A stretch of DNA of 64,000 nucleotides. Origin: Pararcticibacter amylolyticus (lineage in GTDB: Bacteria; Bacteroidota; Bacteroidia; Sphingobacteriales; Sphingobacteriaceae). Positions 27,548-36,596 of the stretch are shown in pieces. The stretch spans positions 101,011-165,010 of the forward strand of contig NZ_QEAS01000008.1 in assembly GCF_003130405.1 (NCBI RefSeq). The letters run 5' to 3'. The notes below the pieces were generated by a model. That model was not told the origin of the DNA. It made no database searches and saw only the letters and a program-made list of their open reading frames with translations. The position numbers were made by a program, and so were the translations under genes. The stretch's first letter is position 1. Each line of letters begins with the position of its first letter.

Positions 27548-28810
27548 ATGGAAGGGACCCAGAGCAATAGTAATGCAGAATTGATCCCACATCTCTTCCG
27601 TCAGGAATATTCCAAAATGACGGCGGTGTTATGCCGTTATTTTGGTTTGGAGCAAATTGAACTGGCTGAAGATATCGCCAGTGAGACGTTCCTGAAGGCA
27701 TCAGAATACTGGCCGGTACATGGTGTTCCTGAAAACCCGGCCGGATGGCTTTATACGGTTGCTAAAAATAAAGCGAAAGATCACCTGAGGCGCGGTCAGC
27801 TTTTCGAAACGAGGGTGAAGGATGCATTAAAGCCTGCTGAAGCGATATCCGGGCATGAATTTGAATTCAGTGATGAGATCATTGCAGACAGCCAGCTAGC
27901 CATGATTTTCGTAGTATGTGATCCCGTGAATTCCCAGTCTGCACAAGTCTGCCTTGCTTTGCAAATACTTTGTGGCTTTAGTGTGGAGGAAATGGCAAAT
28001 GCCTTTCTTTCAAATATGGAGACCATTAAAAAAAGACTTCAGCGAGCGAGGGCAAACTTGCGGAACGACGGATTTCAGCTCAGGAAATTGCAAAAGGACG
28101 AAATTAGTACAAGACTGGACACCGTCTTAAAGACATTGTATCTCCTTTTTAATGAAGGCTACTTTTCGCAAAACGAAAATCAGTTTATCCGTAAAGATTT
28201 ATGTTCTGAAGCCATGAGACTCACATTGTTGCTTGTAGAAAACAAACTGACAAATATGCCGCAGGTGAATGCCCTGCTTGCACTGATGTGTTTTCAAAGT
28301 TCACGGCTGGACGCCCGTACGAGCGATACAGGAGAAGCGGTATTGTATGAGGACCAGGACAGAAGGTTATGGAACCGCTTTCTTATTGAGAAAGGCAACT
28401 ATTATCTTTTAAAGGCATTTTCTGAAAAACAGGAATCAAAATATCATATTGAAGCGGCCATAGCCTGCTGGCATACCACCACCAGGGACGAAAAATGGCC
28501 CCACATTCTGCAATTGTACAACCGGCTTATTGTACTGGAGTATTCACCCGTGACCGCGATCAATCGCCTGTTTGCTTTCGGTAAAGTATATGGAAAGGAA
28601 AGTGCAATTAAAGAGGCCGAAAAGCTCAACCTTAGCAGCAACAGTTATTACCATGGCTTGATGGGGTTTTTATACAGTGGGGTGAATACCGGTTATGCAA
28701 TAATGCATTATAAGCAGGCTCTGCGATTTACGAAGTCTGTCATTGAAAAGAAAGCACTGGCAGACAAAATTGACCAGCTTACTACGCTAGTACAAACAGC
28801 CGGACAATAA
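27548..28810 (+). CDS. ECF42-type RNA polymerase sigma factor with C-terminal extension
   Basis: A 420-residue protein, more than twice the size of an ordinary ECF sigma factor. Region 2 (about 18-85: LFRQEYSKMTAVLCRYF, EDIASETFLKASEYWP, GWLYTVAKNKAKDHLRR) and region 4 (about 125-180: FSVEEMANAFLSNMETIKKRLQRARANLR) are followed by a long helical domain with TPR-like repeats (YLLFNEGYF, LTLLLVENKLTNMPQVNALLALMCFQSSRLDAR, NRLIVLEYSPVTAINRLFAFGKVYG). No anti-sigma gene is adjacent. In this group the C-terminal domain is reported to be needed for sigma activity. The partner DGPF gene is directly upstream. Confidence 0.9.
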   Translation: MEGTQSNSNAELIPHLFRQEYSKMTAVLCRYFGLEQIELAEDIASETFLKASEYWPVHGVPENPAGWLYTVAKNKAKDHLRRGQLFETRVKDALKPAEAISGHEFEFSDEIIADSQLAMIFVVCDPVNSQSAQVCLALQILCGFSVEEMANAFLSNMETIKKRLQRARANLRNDGFQLRKLQKDEISTRLDTVLKTLYLLFNEGYFSQNENQFIRKDLCSEAMRLTLLLVENKLTNMPQVNALLALMCFQSSRLDARTSDTGEAVLYEDQDRRLWNRFLIEKGNYYLLKAFSEKQESKYHIEAAIACWHTTTRDEKWPHILQLYNRLIVLEYSPVTAINRLFAFGKVYGKESAIKEAEKLNLSSNSYYHGLMGFLYSGVNTGYAIMHYKQALRFTKSVIEKKALADKIDQLTTLVQTAGQ

Positions 28811-28869
28811 GAGGCTGCCAGATCCTGTTTAGAATGCTTCTGTAAGAAACTTTATTGACATATTTGTCT

Positions 28870-29116
28870 ATGATAAAGATCAGAAAGGGTTGTAGTGAGG
28901 ATATTGGAACGCTTATAGATATTTGGCTGCGGGCATCTGTTCAGGCGCATCATGTTATCCCCGAAAAGTACTGGAAGAAAAACGTGAGTGCTATGGAAAC
29001 AACTGAATACGACAGGTGTGAGGTTCTACCAGTCAGAAGGATTCAGGATTACATCTGAAACGACAGACCAGCCTACACAGGAAAAGGAGTTTGAGATGAA
29101 ATGGAAAAAGGAATAG
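28870..29116 (+). pseudogene. GNAT acetyltransferase gene with internal deletion
   Basis: From ATG 28870 the product starts like a GNAT protein (IKIRKGCSEDIGTLIDIWLRASVQAHHVIPEKYWKKNV). After about 40 residues the frame no longer matches. In the +1 frame the sequence continues with the usual GNAT C terminus (TGVRFYQSEGFRITSETTDQPTQEKEFEMKWKKE) and stops at 29116. The acetyl-CoA binding centre, by family length roughly 60-75 residues, is missing. The junction lies about 29000-29015. The remaining frame ends at 29058 with an unrelated tail, so the gene is surely non-functional. Confidence 0.8.
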
Positions 29117-29146
29117 CCTTTGTAACGGTTTTTCTTTTAAGAGAGG

Positions 29147-29368
29147 TCAATCCAGGACAACCTGCCACTGATGGTCGTCATTGATCATATAGCCTAATCC
29201 GTCGCTCATTTCATGCACATCTTTTTGATACTTGTCGCTGAACCTTGTGTACAATTCACGGACAGGCGCTCCGTTTTCGCGTTTCAGATAAATCATCAGG
29301 GATGCCATATTCGGTGCTACATCTTTCAATTGATCATATTCGCCTTCTTTTACAAACGCTCTGCTCAT
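29147..29368 (-). CDS. Small conserved hypothetical protein, 73 residues
   Basis: A small soluble, acidic protein beginning MSRAFVKEGEYDQLKDVAPNMASLMIYLKRENGAPVRELYTRF and ending in DGLGYMINDDHQWQVVLD. There is no signal or membrane segment. The codon pattern and protein-like composition favour a real gene. I do not recognise a function. It ends 31 bases from the convergent GNAT remnant. The gap 29369-29531 contains no other gene. Confidence 0.65.
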   Translation of the reverse strand: MSRAFVKEGEYDQLKDVAPNMASLMIYLKRENGAPVRELYTRFSDKYQKDVHEMSDGLGYMINDDHQWQVVLD

Positions 29369-29531
29369 AATTAATATCCGGAATTGTCAGTTCTGATTAA
29401 CATTGTCTTTAAGCAACAAGCTTTGTAGTTACCGGTTTTATATATTTCTCATCTTTTTACAGGGATCTGTTGCAAACAGACATTCAGGAGTACGTTGAAC
29501 CTGGTTACTTGGAGCCATTGTGTTCTTTGTT

Positions 29532-29562
29532 TTTGCATCTTTAAATCGATTTAGTATATTTG
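29532..29562 (+). promoter_or_regulatory. Consensus promoter of the ECF sigma/fecR unit
   Basis: TTTG (29532-29535), a 19-base spacer and TATATTTG (29555-29562) match the Bacteroidota housekeeping promoter exactly. The sigma gene starts at 29590, so the regulatory pair is read by the main sigma factor. Confidence 0.8.
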
Positions 29563-29589
29563 GATCAACCAATAATTCCTATTATACAG

Positions 29590-30141
29590 ATGAGTATTCT
29601 CCCATATAATACGCCAAAAGGATCACAGGAAGATAGTTCTGAAGAATTTGATTTGATTTTCAGGCACTTTTATAAGTTTGTTTTTACAACAGCCTTTTTT
29701 ATTTTAAAAGATGAGGAAGAGACGGAGGACCTGGTGCAGGGCTTTTTTATTGATCTTTGGGAGAAAAAGAAATACATGCAACTGGATGAAGATATGAAGG
29801 GGTATCTTTACGTAGCCATCAGGAACAAAGCTCTTAACAGAATACGAAATAGAGAGACGGAGCGAAAGCGCCAGGATGTTTACTACCTGGATGCCGGGAA
29901 GCATCCGGACATGGCAGACGGGATAGACGATTATTTACTGAATTTAAAAGAAGCTTTATATGAGCTCCCCGTTCAGAGAAGAGAGGCTATTCAGCTTGTT
30001 TATTTAAATGAAAAAAAGTACAGGGAAGCAGCAGATGTTATGGGAATCAGCATTAATTCGTTGAAAACACACCTGAAAATTGGTTTGAGAAACCTTCGGA
30101 ACCGACTGAAGGGAAGGGGCAGTATCAATGGAAACATATAG
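29590..30141 (+). CDS. ECF-type (FecI-like) RNA polymerase sigma factor
   Basis: 183 residues from ATG 29590; the longer frame begins with TTG inside the -7 element. Region 2: FDLIFRHFYKFVFTTAFFILKDEEETEDLVQGFFIDLWEKK, YLYVAIRNKALNRIRNR. Region 4: LPVQRREAIQLVYLNEKKYREAADVMGISINSLKTHLKIGLRNLRNRL. It is the typical Bacteroidota sigma partner of FecR, encoded 12 bases downstream. When released it should direct transcription of the susC operon starting at 31389. Confidence 0.93.
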   Translation: MSILPYNTPKGSQEDSSEEFDLIFRHFYKFVFTTAFFILKDEEETEDLVQGFFIDLWEKKKYMQLDEDMKGYLYVAIRNKALNRIRNRETERKRQDVYYLDAGKHPDMADGIDDYLLNLKEALYELPVQRREAIQLVYLNEKKYREAADVMGISINSLKTHLKIGLRNLRNRLKGRGSINGNI

Positions 30142-30153
30142 TAGCCAGTTCGC

Positions 30154-31293
30154 ATGTATTCGAAATATGAACATATAAAGCAATTGTACATCGAAAAGAT
30201 ATCGGGTGTATTATCGGCTGATGACGAGTTGAAACTCCGGAAGATGCTCGGGGAAGACGAAGAGTGCAGGGAAGCCTGGGCTGCTCTGGCAGAAGAAAGC
30301 AGGTTAATGGAAACATCAACTGTGCTTGAGGGCATTAACGTAGAGTCGGAGCTTAAAAAGGTAAAGGATTGGACCGTAACGCCTAAACGTAATTTTTTTC
30401 CTTCAAAATGGGCTTCGGTGGCAGCTGTTCTGATTGTGATTTCTGCAATGGCAGTTGTTTTTCTGAGGAACGAAAAAAAGCAGCGGTATCAAGCGGCTGC
30501 CAAGGGTGAAAAAGAGAATACGAAAGTCCGGTTGTTGCTGAATAACGGAATCACCGTAAATCTTGGACATGCTGACAGTTCGGGAATATTTACTGCTGGT
30601 AAGGTGCAGGTACACACTTCTTCCGGAACGCTCGGGTCTATCACGGGGGGAAACGCCACCGCCCTGAACACCCTCATTGTTCCGCCATCAGAAGATTATT
30701 CTATTACCCTGGATGATGGCTCAGTTATAACTCTTAATTCCGATAGCAGGCTGCGTTTCCCTGCGGAATTTCGTGGGGGTAAGAGAGAGGTCTACCTGGA
30801 GGGTGAGGCTTATTTTACAGTTGCTGCTGATGCGAAAAAACCGTTTATTGTACATACAGAACTGACAAGCGTACAGGTATTGGGTACCAGCTTTAATCTT
30901 AACACTTATAAGAAGGGAGCCGTTACAGCATCTCTCGTCAGCGGATCTGTCCGCGTCATCGCTGATGAAGGAAATAAAGTCACACTGACTCCCGGATTAG
31001 AATCAGAATTTACTTCCGGACGTGGTTTTGTCACGAGAGGCTTTGATCCGGAGGATGTTCTTTCATGGATGAAAGGCGTCTATTATTTTCATGACATCCC
31101 TTTGTCTGACCTTCGTCCGGTCATTAAAAGATGGTTTGGCGCTGACCTTGTCCTGGAAAATGACCGGCTTTCGGAAAAACGCATATCAGGACTTATTGAA
31201 AAGAACCGTTTGGATGACTTCCTGAAAGATCTCCGTACGTCTGCTCATCTCCGTTCCTCCATGGAAGGGAATGCCCTTCATCTCTCGGAATAA
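30154..31293 (+). CDS. FecR-family anti-sigma factor
   Basis: A 379-residue inner-membrane regulator. The cytoplasmic N-terminal anti-sigma part (about 1-80) is followed by one transmembrane helix (about 85-108, WASVAAVLIVISAMAVVFL), the periplasmic FecR domain (about 175-275: VPPSEDYSITLDDGSVITLNSDSRLRFP, REVYLEGEAYFTVA, VQVLGTSFNLNTY) and the C-terminal DUF4974 domain (about 300-379). It holds the sigma factor until the STN domain of SusC signals that substrate is bound. Confidence 0.94.
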   Translation: MYSKYEHIKQLYIEKISGVLSADDELKLRKMLGEDEECREAWAALAEESRLMETSTVLEGINVESELKKVKDWTVTPKRNFFPSKWASVAAVLIVISAMAVVFLRNEKKQRYQAAAKGEKENTKVRLLLNNGITVNLGHADSSGIFTAGKVQVHTSSGTLGSITGGNATALNTLIVPPSEDYSITLDDGSVITLNSDSRLRFPAEFRGGKREVYLEGEAYFTVAADAKKPFIVHTELTSVQVLGTSFNLNTYKKGAVTASLVSGSVRVIADEGNKVTLTPGLESEFTSGRGFVTRGFDPEDVLSWMKGVYYFHDIPLSDLRPVIKRWFGADLVLENDRLSEKRISGLIEKNRLDDFLKDLRTSAHLRSSMEGNALHLSE

Positions 31294-31323
31294 TCTTCCG
31301 GTAAGCTTCGTAAAATAAATATA

Positions 31324-31388
31324 CGGGTGCCCTTCACCCGAACTGTTTATTGCGGTGTAGTATAACCAAACAATATAACCAGTTAATT
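31324..31388 (+). promoter_or_regulatory. fecR-susC leader of PUL2
   Basis: A perfect hairpin CGGGTG/CACCCG (31324-31340), then ATTGCGGT (31349-31356) and AACCAAACAAT (31364-31374) just before the ATG. The same order and the same two blocks occur before susC of PUL1 (486-582). The repeat in two independent ECF/FecR loci suggests a shared promoter or translation-control leader. Which element does what is not known. Confidence 0.5.
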
Positions 31389-34300
31389 ATGGAAAAAATT
31401 TTACGACGATTCAGGCTTACCCGCCTGTGTTTGTTTCCTGTCTTTTTTTTCTTCACCTTTTGTATGCAGATGGATCCTTTAATGGGACAAACCCGTCCGG
31501 AAAAACGGGTGATTACTCTGTCGGGGACGCACTCCTTGTCGCAGATCTTCCAGGCAATCAAGAAGCAGACCGGATTTACAGTTTTTTACAGTAACAATTT
31601 ACTTGACGATTCCAGGCGTGTTACTGTGAATCTTACTAAAACTGATCTGGCGAACGCGCTTGATGTAATATTTAAGGATTTAAATATTAAATATGAATTC
31701 AGAAGGGACAGGGTGATCGTACTGGATAAAAAGGCCGAAGAAGCCAATACAAAACCAGAACAGAATGTTGTTGTATCAGGCCAGGTACTGGATGAAAAAA
31801 AGCAATCTCTTCCTGGAGTAACCGTCAGATCGCTTGGGACCGGAAAAGCGGTAATGACCGATTTAAATGGTTTATTCAGGATTCAGACTGCCGGGGACCG
31901 GGACAGCCTGCGGTTTTCTTTTGTCGGTTATAAACCTATAACCCTCTTTGTAGGACAGAAGAGAAATTTCAGTGTAACCTTCGAGGCAGGAACAAACGAT
32001 GCTCTTAACGAGGTGGTAGTGGTGGGTTACGGAATGCAAAAGAAGATCACCACCATTGGAGCTCAGAGTTCGATTAACGTTGAGGAACTGAAGCAACCGG
32101 TGGCAAACCTAACGAACCTTATAGCGGGAAAGGTTTCGGGCATTATTGGTGTGCAGCGAAGCGGTGAACCTGGCTTTGATAACTCCGAGATCTATATACG
32201 CGGTATCTCGACGTTTACGAGCAGCTCGCCTCTAGTCCTGGTCGACGGAGTCGAGAGGCCTTTCAGTAATATTGATCCGGAAGATATTTCAAACTTTACT
32301 GTATTAAAAGATGCCTCGGCAACGGCTGTATATGGTGTGAGAGGAGCTAACGGGGTTATTCTGATAGAAACCAGGAAAGGCAGATCAGGAAAAAACAAGA
32401 TTACTGCCCAGGTGGACGGAGGAGTGACCCAGTTTACAAAACTTCCGCAGTTCGCTGACGGTGTTACCTATCTGACTGTGTCGAATGAAGCCTTCAGGAA
32501 CAGTAATCCTAATGAACTCACTCCAAGATATTCACAGGAACGTATAGAGGCTACAGCTAACGGAACAGACCCCGACCTTGCACCCAATGTGGACTGGTTT
32601 GATGTGATATTCAATAAATACGGCAATAACAGGCGGGCACGGGTAAATGCTAGCGGCGGATCTGATAAGGCCTTATATTATTTATCTGTAGGGTACTATG
32701 ATGAAACTGGTATGTTTAAAACCGATCAATTAGCGAAGTACAATTCTGAGATCAGGTTTAAGCGGTACAATTTTACTTCCAATCTTACCCTGAATGTGAC
32801 CAAAACAACGAAGGTGGATTTTGGTGCTTCCGGCTGGATCAGCAATGGGAACTACCCTGGCAGTTCAACTGGAAACGTTTTTAACGCAGCTTATGTGATG
32901 CCGCCTATTACTATTCCCGTCAAGTATTCTAACGGATATTTTTCTCAGCCCCGCACGGGAGATATGGGCAACCCCTATACCATGCTGACGCAGTCGGGAT
33001 ATTCCAACCGGTTCGACAGTCAGCTTTTCAGTAATATTTCGGTGAACCAAAATCTGGATATTATTACGAAAGGTCTTTCCATCAGGGGAATGTTCTCTTT
33101 TGATAATAATAATGGCCATTATATCAGCAGAAGTAAATCCGTCGATTCTTACCTGGCAACAGGCCGGGATGCCCAGGGAGAGATACAATTTACGCGCTCT
33201 GCGATTGGGTCAAATTACCTCGATTATAAGCGGGAAAATGGTGGATCCAGACAGTTTTACCTGGAATCGGCAGTTAATTACAACCGGGCATTTGATAAAC
33301 ACCAGGTTTCTGGATTGATCTTATTTAACCGTACCGACAGGGTTGATGCATTTGCCGGTGATTTTATGAGCTCAATTCCATACCGTTATATGGGCCTGGC
33401 CGGCAGGCTTACTTATGCGTATGACAACAAATATCTTGCAGAAGCAAATTTCGGGTATAATGGGTCGGAAACCTTTGCTCCCAGCCGCCGGTTTGGATTT
33501 TTTCCTTCATTTGGTGTGGGATGGGTAGCTTCCCAGGAGAAATTTTTCGAAGGTATAGAAGATGCAGTATCCTTTCTGAAATTCAGGTTCACTTACGGGG
33601 AAGTAGGAAATAGTCAGATTGGGGGCAGACGTTTTGCCTACATTCCAACCGTTGGAGGTGGCGGCGGATATGATTATGGCCGCAATAATCAAAATAACTC
33701 TATCGGAGGATTAAGCTTTGGTGAATATGCCGTAGATGTCTCGTGGGAGAGGGCTAAAAAATATAATTTGGGCGTAGAGTTGCGAACCTGGAAGGATGCG
33801 GTTTCGCTGGTTACTGAATTTTTCAGGGAAGAGCGGACCGGGATATTCAGAAAGCGGGGCGATGTGCCCTGGTTTGCGGGTATTGAAAATTTGCCCTGGG
33901 CCAATCTGGGAGCTGTAAATAACAAAGGGATAGACGCAACGCTTGATTTTAATAAACCAATTGGGAAGGATTTCAGGGTAGGACTGAAAGGAAATGTTAC
34001 CTGGAACCGGGCAAAAGTGATTGATAATGCTCAGGTTCCATGGCCTTATCCGTGGCAGCAGCAAATCGGCCGTAAACTTGGGCAAAGGTTTGGTTATATC
34101 GCGCTGGGTCTTTTCCAGTCAGATGAAGAAATTGCAAACAGTCCCTTTCAGGCAGGTACCAATAAGCCGGGAGATATTAAATATAAAGATCTTAACGGCG
34201 ACGGAAGGATCGACTCCTACGACCAGGCGCCTATAGGATATGGAAGTTTACCTGAAATCGTGTATGGCTTCGGCCCTACGCTCGGCTGGAAAAACTGGTC

Positions 34301-34739
34301 GCTGGGAGCTTGGTTCAAAGGGATCAGCAATGTCGATATCAGCTTGTCGGGCGACGGTTTCCGTCCGTTCACTTATGGGGGGGAGCGTGGTAATTTGCTG
34401 GCAGCTATCTCCGACCGGTGGACGCCGGATAATCCCAATCCCAAACCCTTTTATCCCCGGATTACCTATGGCGCCGATAATATGAATTTTGAAGGAAGTT
34501 CATGGTGGGTGAAAAACGGTGCTTTCCTCAGAATGCAGACCCTTCAGCTTAACTATGAATTTGCGAGGAAGAAATGGCTGGACCGAGTTGGGATGTCGAG
34601 TCTGGATATCTACTTTATTGGCTATAACCTGGCAACATTCAGTGGCTTTAAACTATGGGATGTGGAACTTGGGGATGGCAGAGGGTCACAATATCCCCTG
34701 TTGAAAACCTACAATTTCGGTATGCGGGCTAATTTCTGA
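31389..34739 (+). CDS. SusC-type TonB-dependent transporter with STN domain
   Basis: 1116 residues from ATG 31389; the 31350 frame begins with TTG. Signal peptide (about 1-33, ending in MGQ), STN domain (about 40-110: ITLSGTHSLSQIFQAIKKQTGFTVFYSNNLL), carboxypeptidase-regulatory-like domain (about 125-200), plug (about 205-330: VVVGYGMQKK, LVLVDGVERPFSNIDPEDISNFTVLKDASATAVYGVRGANGVILI) and a large beta barrel. It forms the substrate import channel of PUL2 with the following SusD, and its STN domain signals to FecR. Confidence 0.95.
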   Translation: MEKILRRFRLTRLCLFPVFFFFTFCMQMDPLMGQTRPEKRVITLSGTHSLSQIFQAIKKQTGFTVFYSNNLLDDSRRVTVNLTKTDLANALDVIFKDLNIKYEFRRDRVIVLDKKAEEANTKPEQNVVVSGQVLDEKKQSLPGVTVRSLGTGKAVMTDLNGLFRIQTAGDRDSLRFSFVGYKPITLFVGQKRNFSVTFEAGTNDALNEVVVVGYGMQKKITTIGAQSSINVEELKQPVANLTNLIAGKVSGIIGVQRSGEPGFDNSEIYIRGISTFTSSSPLVLVDGVERPFSNIDPEDISNFTVLKDASATAVYGVRGANGVILIETRKGRSGKNKITAQVDGGVTQFTKLPQFADGVTYLTVSNEAFRNSNPNELTPRYSQERIEATANGTDPDLAPNVDWFDVIFNKYGNNRRARVNASGGSDKALYYLSVGYYDETGMFKTDQLAKYNSEIRFKRYNFTSNLTLNVTKTTKVDFGASGWISNGNYPGSSTGNVFNAAYVMPPITIPVKYSNGYFSQPRTGDMGNPYTMLTQSGYSNRFDSQLFSNISVNQNLDIITKGLSIRGMFSFDNNNGHYISRSKSVDSYLATGRDAQGEIQFTRSAIGSNYLDYKRENGGSRQFYLESAVNYNRAFDKHQVSGLILFNRTDRVDAFAGDFMSSIPYRYMGLAGRLTYAYDNKYLAEANFGYNGSETFAPSRRFGFFPSFGVGWVASQEKFFEGIEDAVSFLKFRFTYGEVGNSQIGGRRFAYIPTVGGGGGYDYGRNNQNNSIGGLSFGEYAVDVSWERAKKYNLGVELRTWKDAVSLVTEFFREERTGIFRKRGDVPWFAGIENLPWANLGAVNNKGIDATLDFNKPIGKDFRVGLKGNVTWNRAKVIDNAQVPWPYPWQQQIGRKLGQRFGYIALGLFQSDEEIANSPFQAGTNKPGDIKYKDLNGDGRIDSYDQAPIGYGSLPEIVYGFGPTLGWKNWSLGAWFKGISNVDISLSGDGFRPFTYGGERGNLLAAISDRWTPDNPNPKPFYPRITYGADNMNFEGSSWWVKNGAFLRMQTLQLNYEFARKKWLDRVGMSSLDIYFIGYNLATFSGFKLWDVELGDGRGSQYPLLKTYNFGMRANF

Positions 34740-34770
34740 TAGATTGAGTTTGAAAGTAAAAATTATTGAC

Positions 34771-36570
34771 ATGAATTTTCAACGGTATAAAATAAGGATA
34801 GTAAGTCTTCTGCTTGCGATTTTAGCAGGCTTTACTTCTTGTCAGAAGTTCCTGGAACAGGTTCCGGATGACAGGATTACGATGGAAGAGGTTTTCAGGA
34901 AAAAAGGACCTTCCGAACAGTTTCTCGCCAATGTGTATAGTTACGTTCCTGACGAGTGGGAGGCCATTCATGCTGTTCCGTGGGTAGGGACCTCCGACGA
35001 GGCAGACCTCACCTGGTCTGGCAATTTTAATTACGGCATCAATGTGGGAAACCTAAGTCCGACGAATACAACTCCCGACTTCTGGGCTCCGTATTACCGG
35101 GCAATACGGGCTGCTACTTATTTTATGAATCACATTAACGCAAATGATGAGATCAGGAATCTAAGCGGTCAGCAACTCATTGATCAGTATATTGCGGAAG
35201 CGAGGTTCCTGCGTGCTTTCTATTATTTCTGCCTGATGCGGGAGTACGGACCTGTTATCCTGGCAGGAGAAGAGGTGATTGCTCCCGACGCACCTGCGTC
35301 TGAAATGCAGCTTCCCCGTAGTCCTTACGATGAGTGCGTCAATTATGTGGTAAGCGAATTAGATAAAGCAGCGGCTGGATTGCCCTTAACGCCCCAGAGA
35401 AATGGTCAGCAAAATGATGCAGAGTGGGGAAGGGCGACTAAGGGAATGGCCCTGGCAGTGAAATCAAGGTTATTACTCTATGCAGCCAGTGCACAATACA
35501 ACGGTAATACTGAAGTATCGGGGTTCAGGAATCCCGACGGCACTGTACTGATTGCTCAAACCAGGGACAACGAAAAATGGAAAAGAGCTGCTGATGCGGC
35601 AAAAGAAGTAATCGATCTGGGTATCTATTCTTTATATAAAGACCCATCCGGAGATCCTGTAAAATCCCTGGAGGGCGTCTTTTTTCAGAGCTGGAACGAT
35701 GAGCAGATCTTTGCCAGGAAAAGCAATGGACTGGCCGCCTGGGATGTACACTGTATGCCGAGGCAGGCGGGTGGCTGGTGTGGGATCGGCCCCACACAGG
35801 AGTCTGTAGATGCTTATTTTATGTCCGACGGCAAGCTGCCCTCAGAATCGGCTCTTTATTCTGAAGAAGGCTTCACGAATGTTGCTGGCCAAAGGGTCTT
35901 TAATATGTACCTGAAAAGGGAGCCGCGCTTTTACCGGGATGTCACATATAATAACAGTATCTGGCAGGGCGGATCGATGTCTTCCCCGGCACCCATCAGC
36001 TTTTTTGTTTCTGGTCCGAACGGAAGGAACGGGCATGCTACCGATTTTTCAAAAACCGGCTATCTGGTCAGGAAGAACGTCGGTCCGACTACAAATGTCG
36101 GATCGGGAGGGAACGGTCAGCGGCAGGACCGGCCGGCACCGCTGTTCCGGCTGGCAGAAATATACCTCAACTATGCTGAAGCTCTCAATGAGTACGAGCC
36201 GGGAAATGCAGATATCTTGAAATATCTGAATCTCATCCGGGAAAGGGCAGGCATTCCGCAGTACGGTGCCGGGACTAACGCTCTGCCGGTGCCGGCTGAT
36301 CAGGCCGAAATGAGAAAAATGATCAGGGCGGAAAGAAGGATTGAACTTGCATACGAAGGGCACCGTTGGTTTGATATAAGACGATGGAAGATTGCACCAC
36401 AGGTGATGGGTACTTTACATGGCATGGATATCTCTAAAGACGGAGATGAGTTTTATAAGAGAGTTCCGACCATGACGCCCCATTTATTCAGATCCTCTTA
36501 CTATTGGTGGCCTGTAAGTCAATATGAACTGGATCGGAACAAGAATCTTATTCAGAATCCCGGATGGTAA
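34771..36570 (+). CDS. SusD/RagB-family glycan-binding lipoprotein
   Basis: 599 residues from ATG 34771; the upstream TTG at 34744 is unlikely. Lipobox GFTSC (Cys24) then QKFLEQVPDDRITMEEVF, the SusD opening. The C-terminal region contains APLFRLAEIYLNYAEALNE, ERRIELAYEGHRWFDIRRWK and the end NKNLIQNPGW, all diagnostic. It binds glycan at the surface as the lid of the SusC above. The next gene starts 26 bases later, or overlaps if the upstream ATG is used. Confidence 0.95.
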   Translation: MNFQRYKIRIVSLLLAILAGFTSCQKFLEQVPDDRITMEEVFRKKGPSEQFLANVYSYVPDEWEAIHAVPWVGTSDEADLTWSGNFNYGINVGNLSPTNTTPDFWAPYYRAIRAATYFMNHINANDEIRNLSGQQLIDQYIAEARFLRAFYYFCLMREYGPVILAGEEVIAPDAPASEMQLPRSPYDECVNYVVSELDKAAAGLPLTPQRNGQQNDAEWGRATKGMALAVKSRLLLYAASAQYNGNTEVSGFRNPDGTVLIAQTRDNEKWKRAADAAKEVIDLGIYSLYKDPSGDPVKSLEGVFFQSWNDEQIFARKSNGLAAWDVHCMPRQAGGWCGIGPTQESVDAYFMSDGKLPSESALYSEEGFTNVAGQRVFNMYLKREPRFYRDVTYNNSIWQGGSMSSPAPISFFVSGPNGRNGHATDFSKTGYLVRKNVGPTTNVGSGGNGQRQDRPAPLFRLAEIYLNYAEALNEYEPGNADILKYLNLIRERAGIPQYGAGTNALPVPADQAEMRKMIRAERRIELAYEGHRWFDIRRWKIAPQVMGTLHGMDISKDGDEFYKRVPTMTPHLFRSSYYWWPVSQYELDRNKNLIQNPGW

Positions 36571-36596
36571 ATGTGTTCATCTTTAAATTCAAGACA

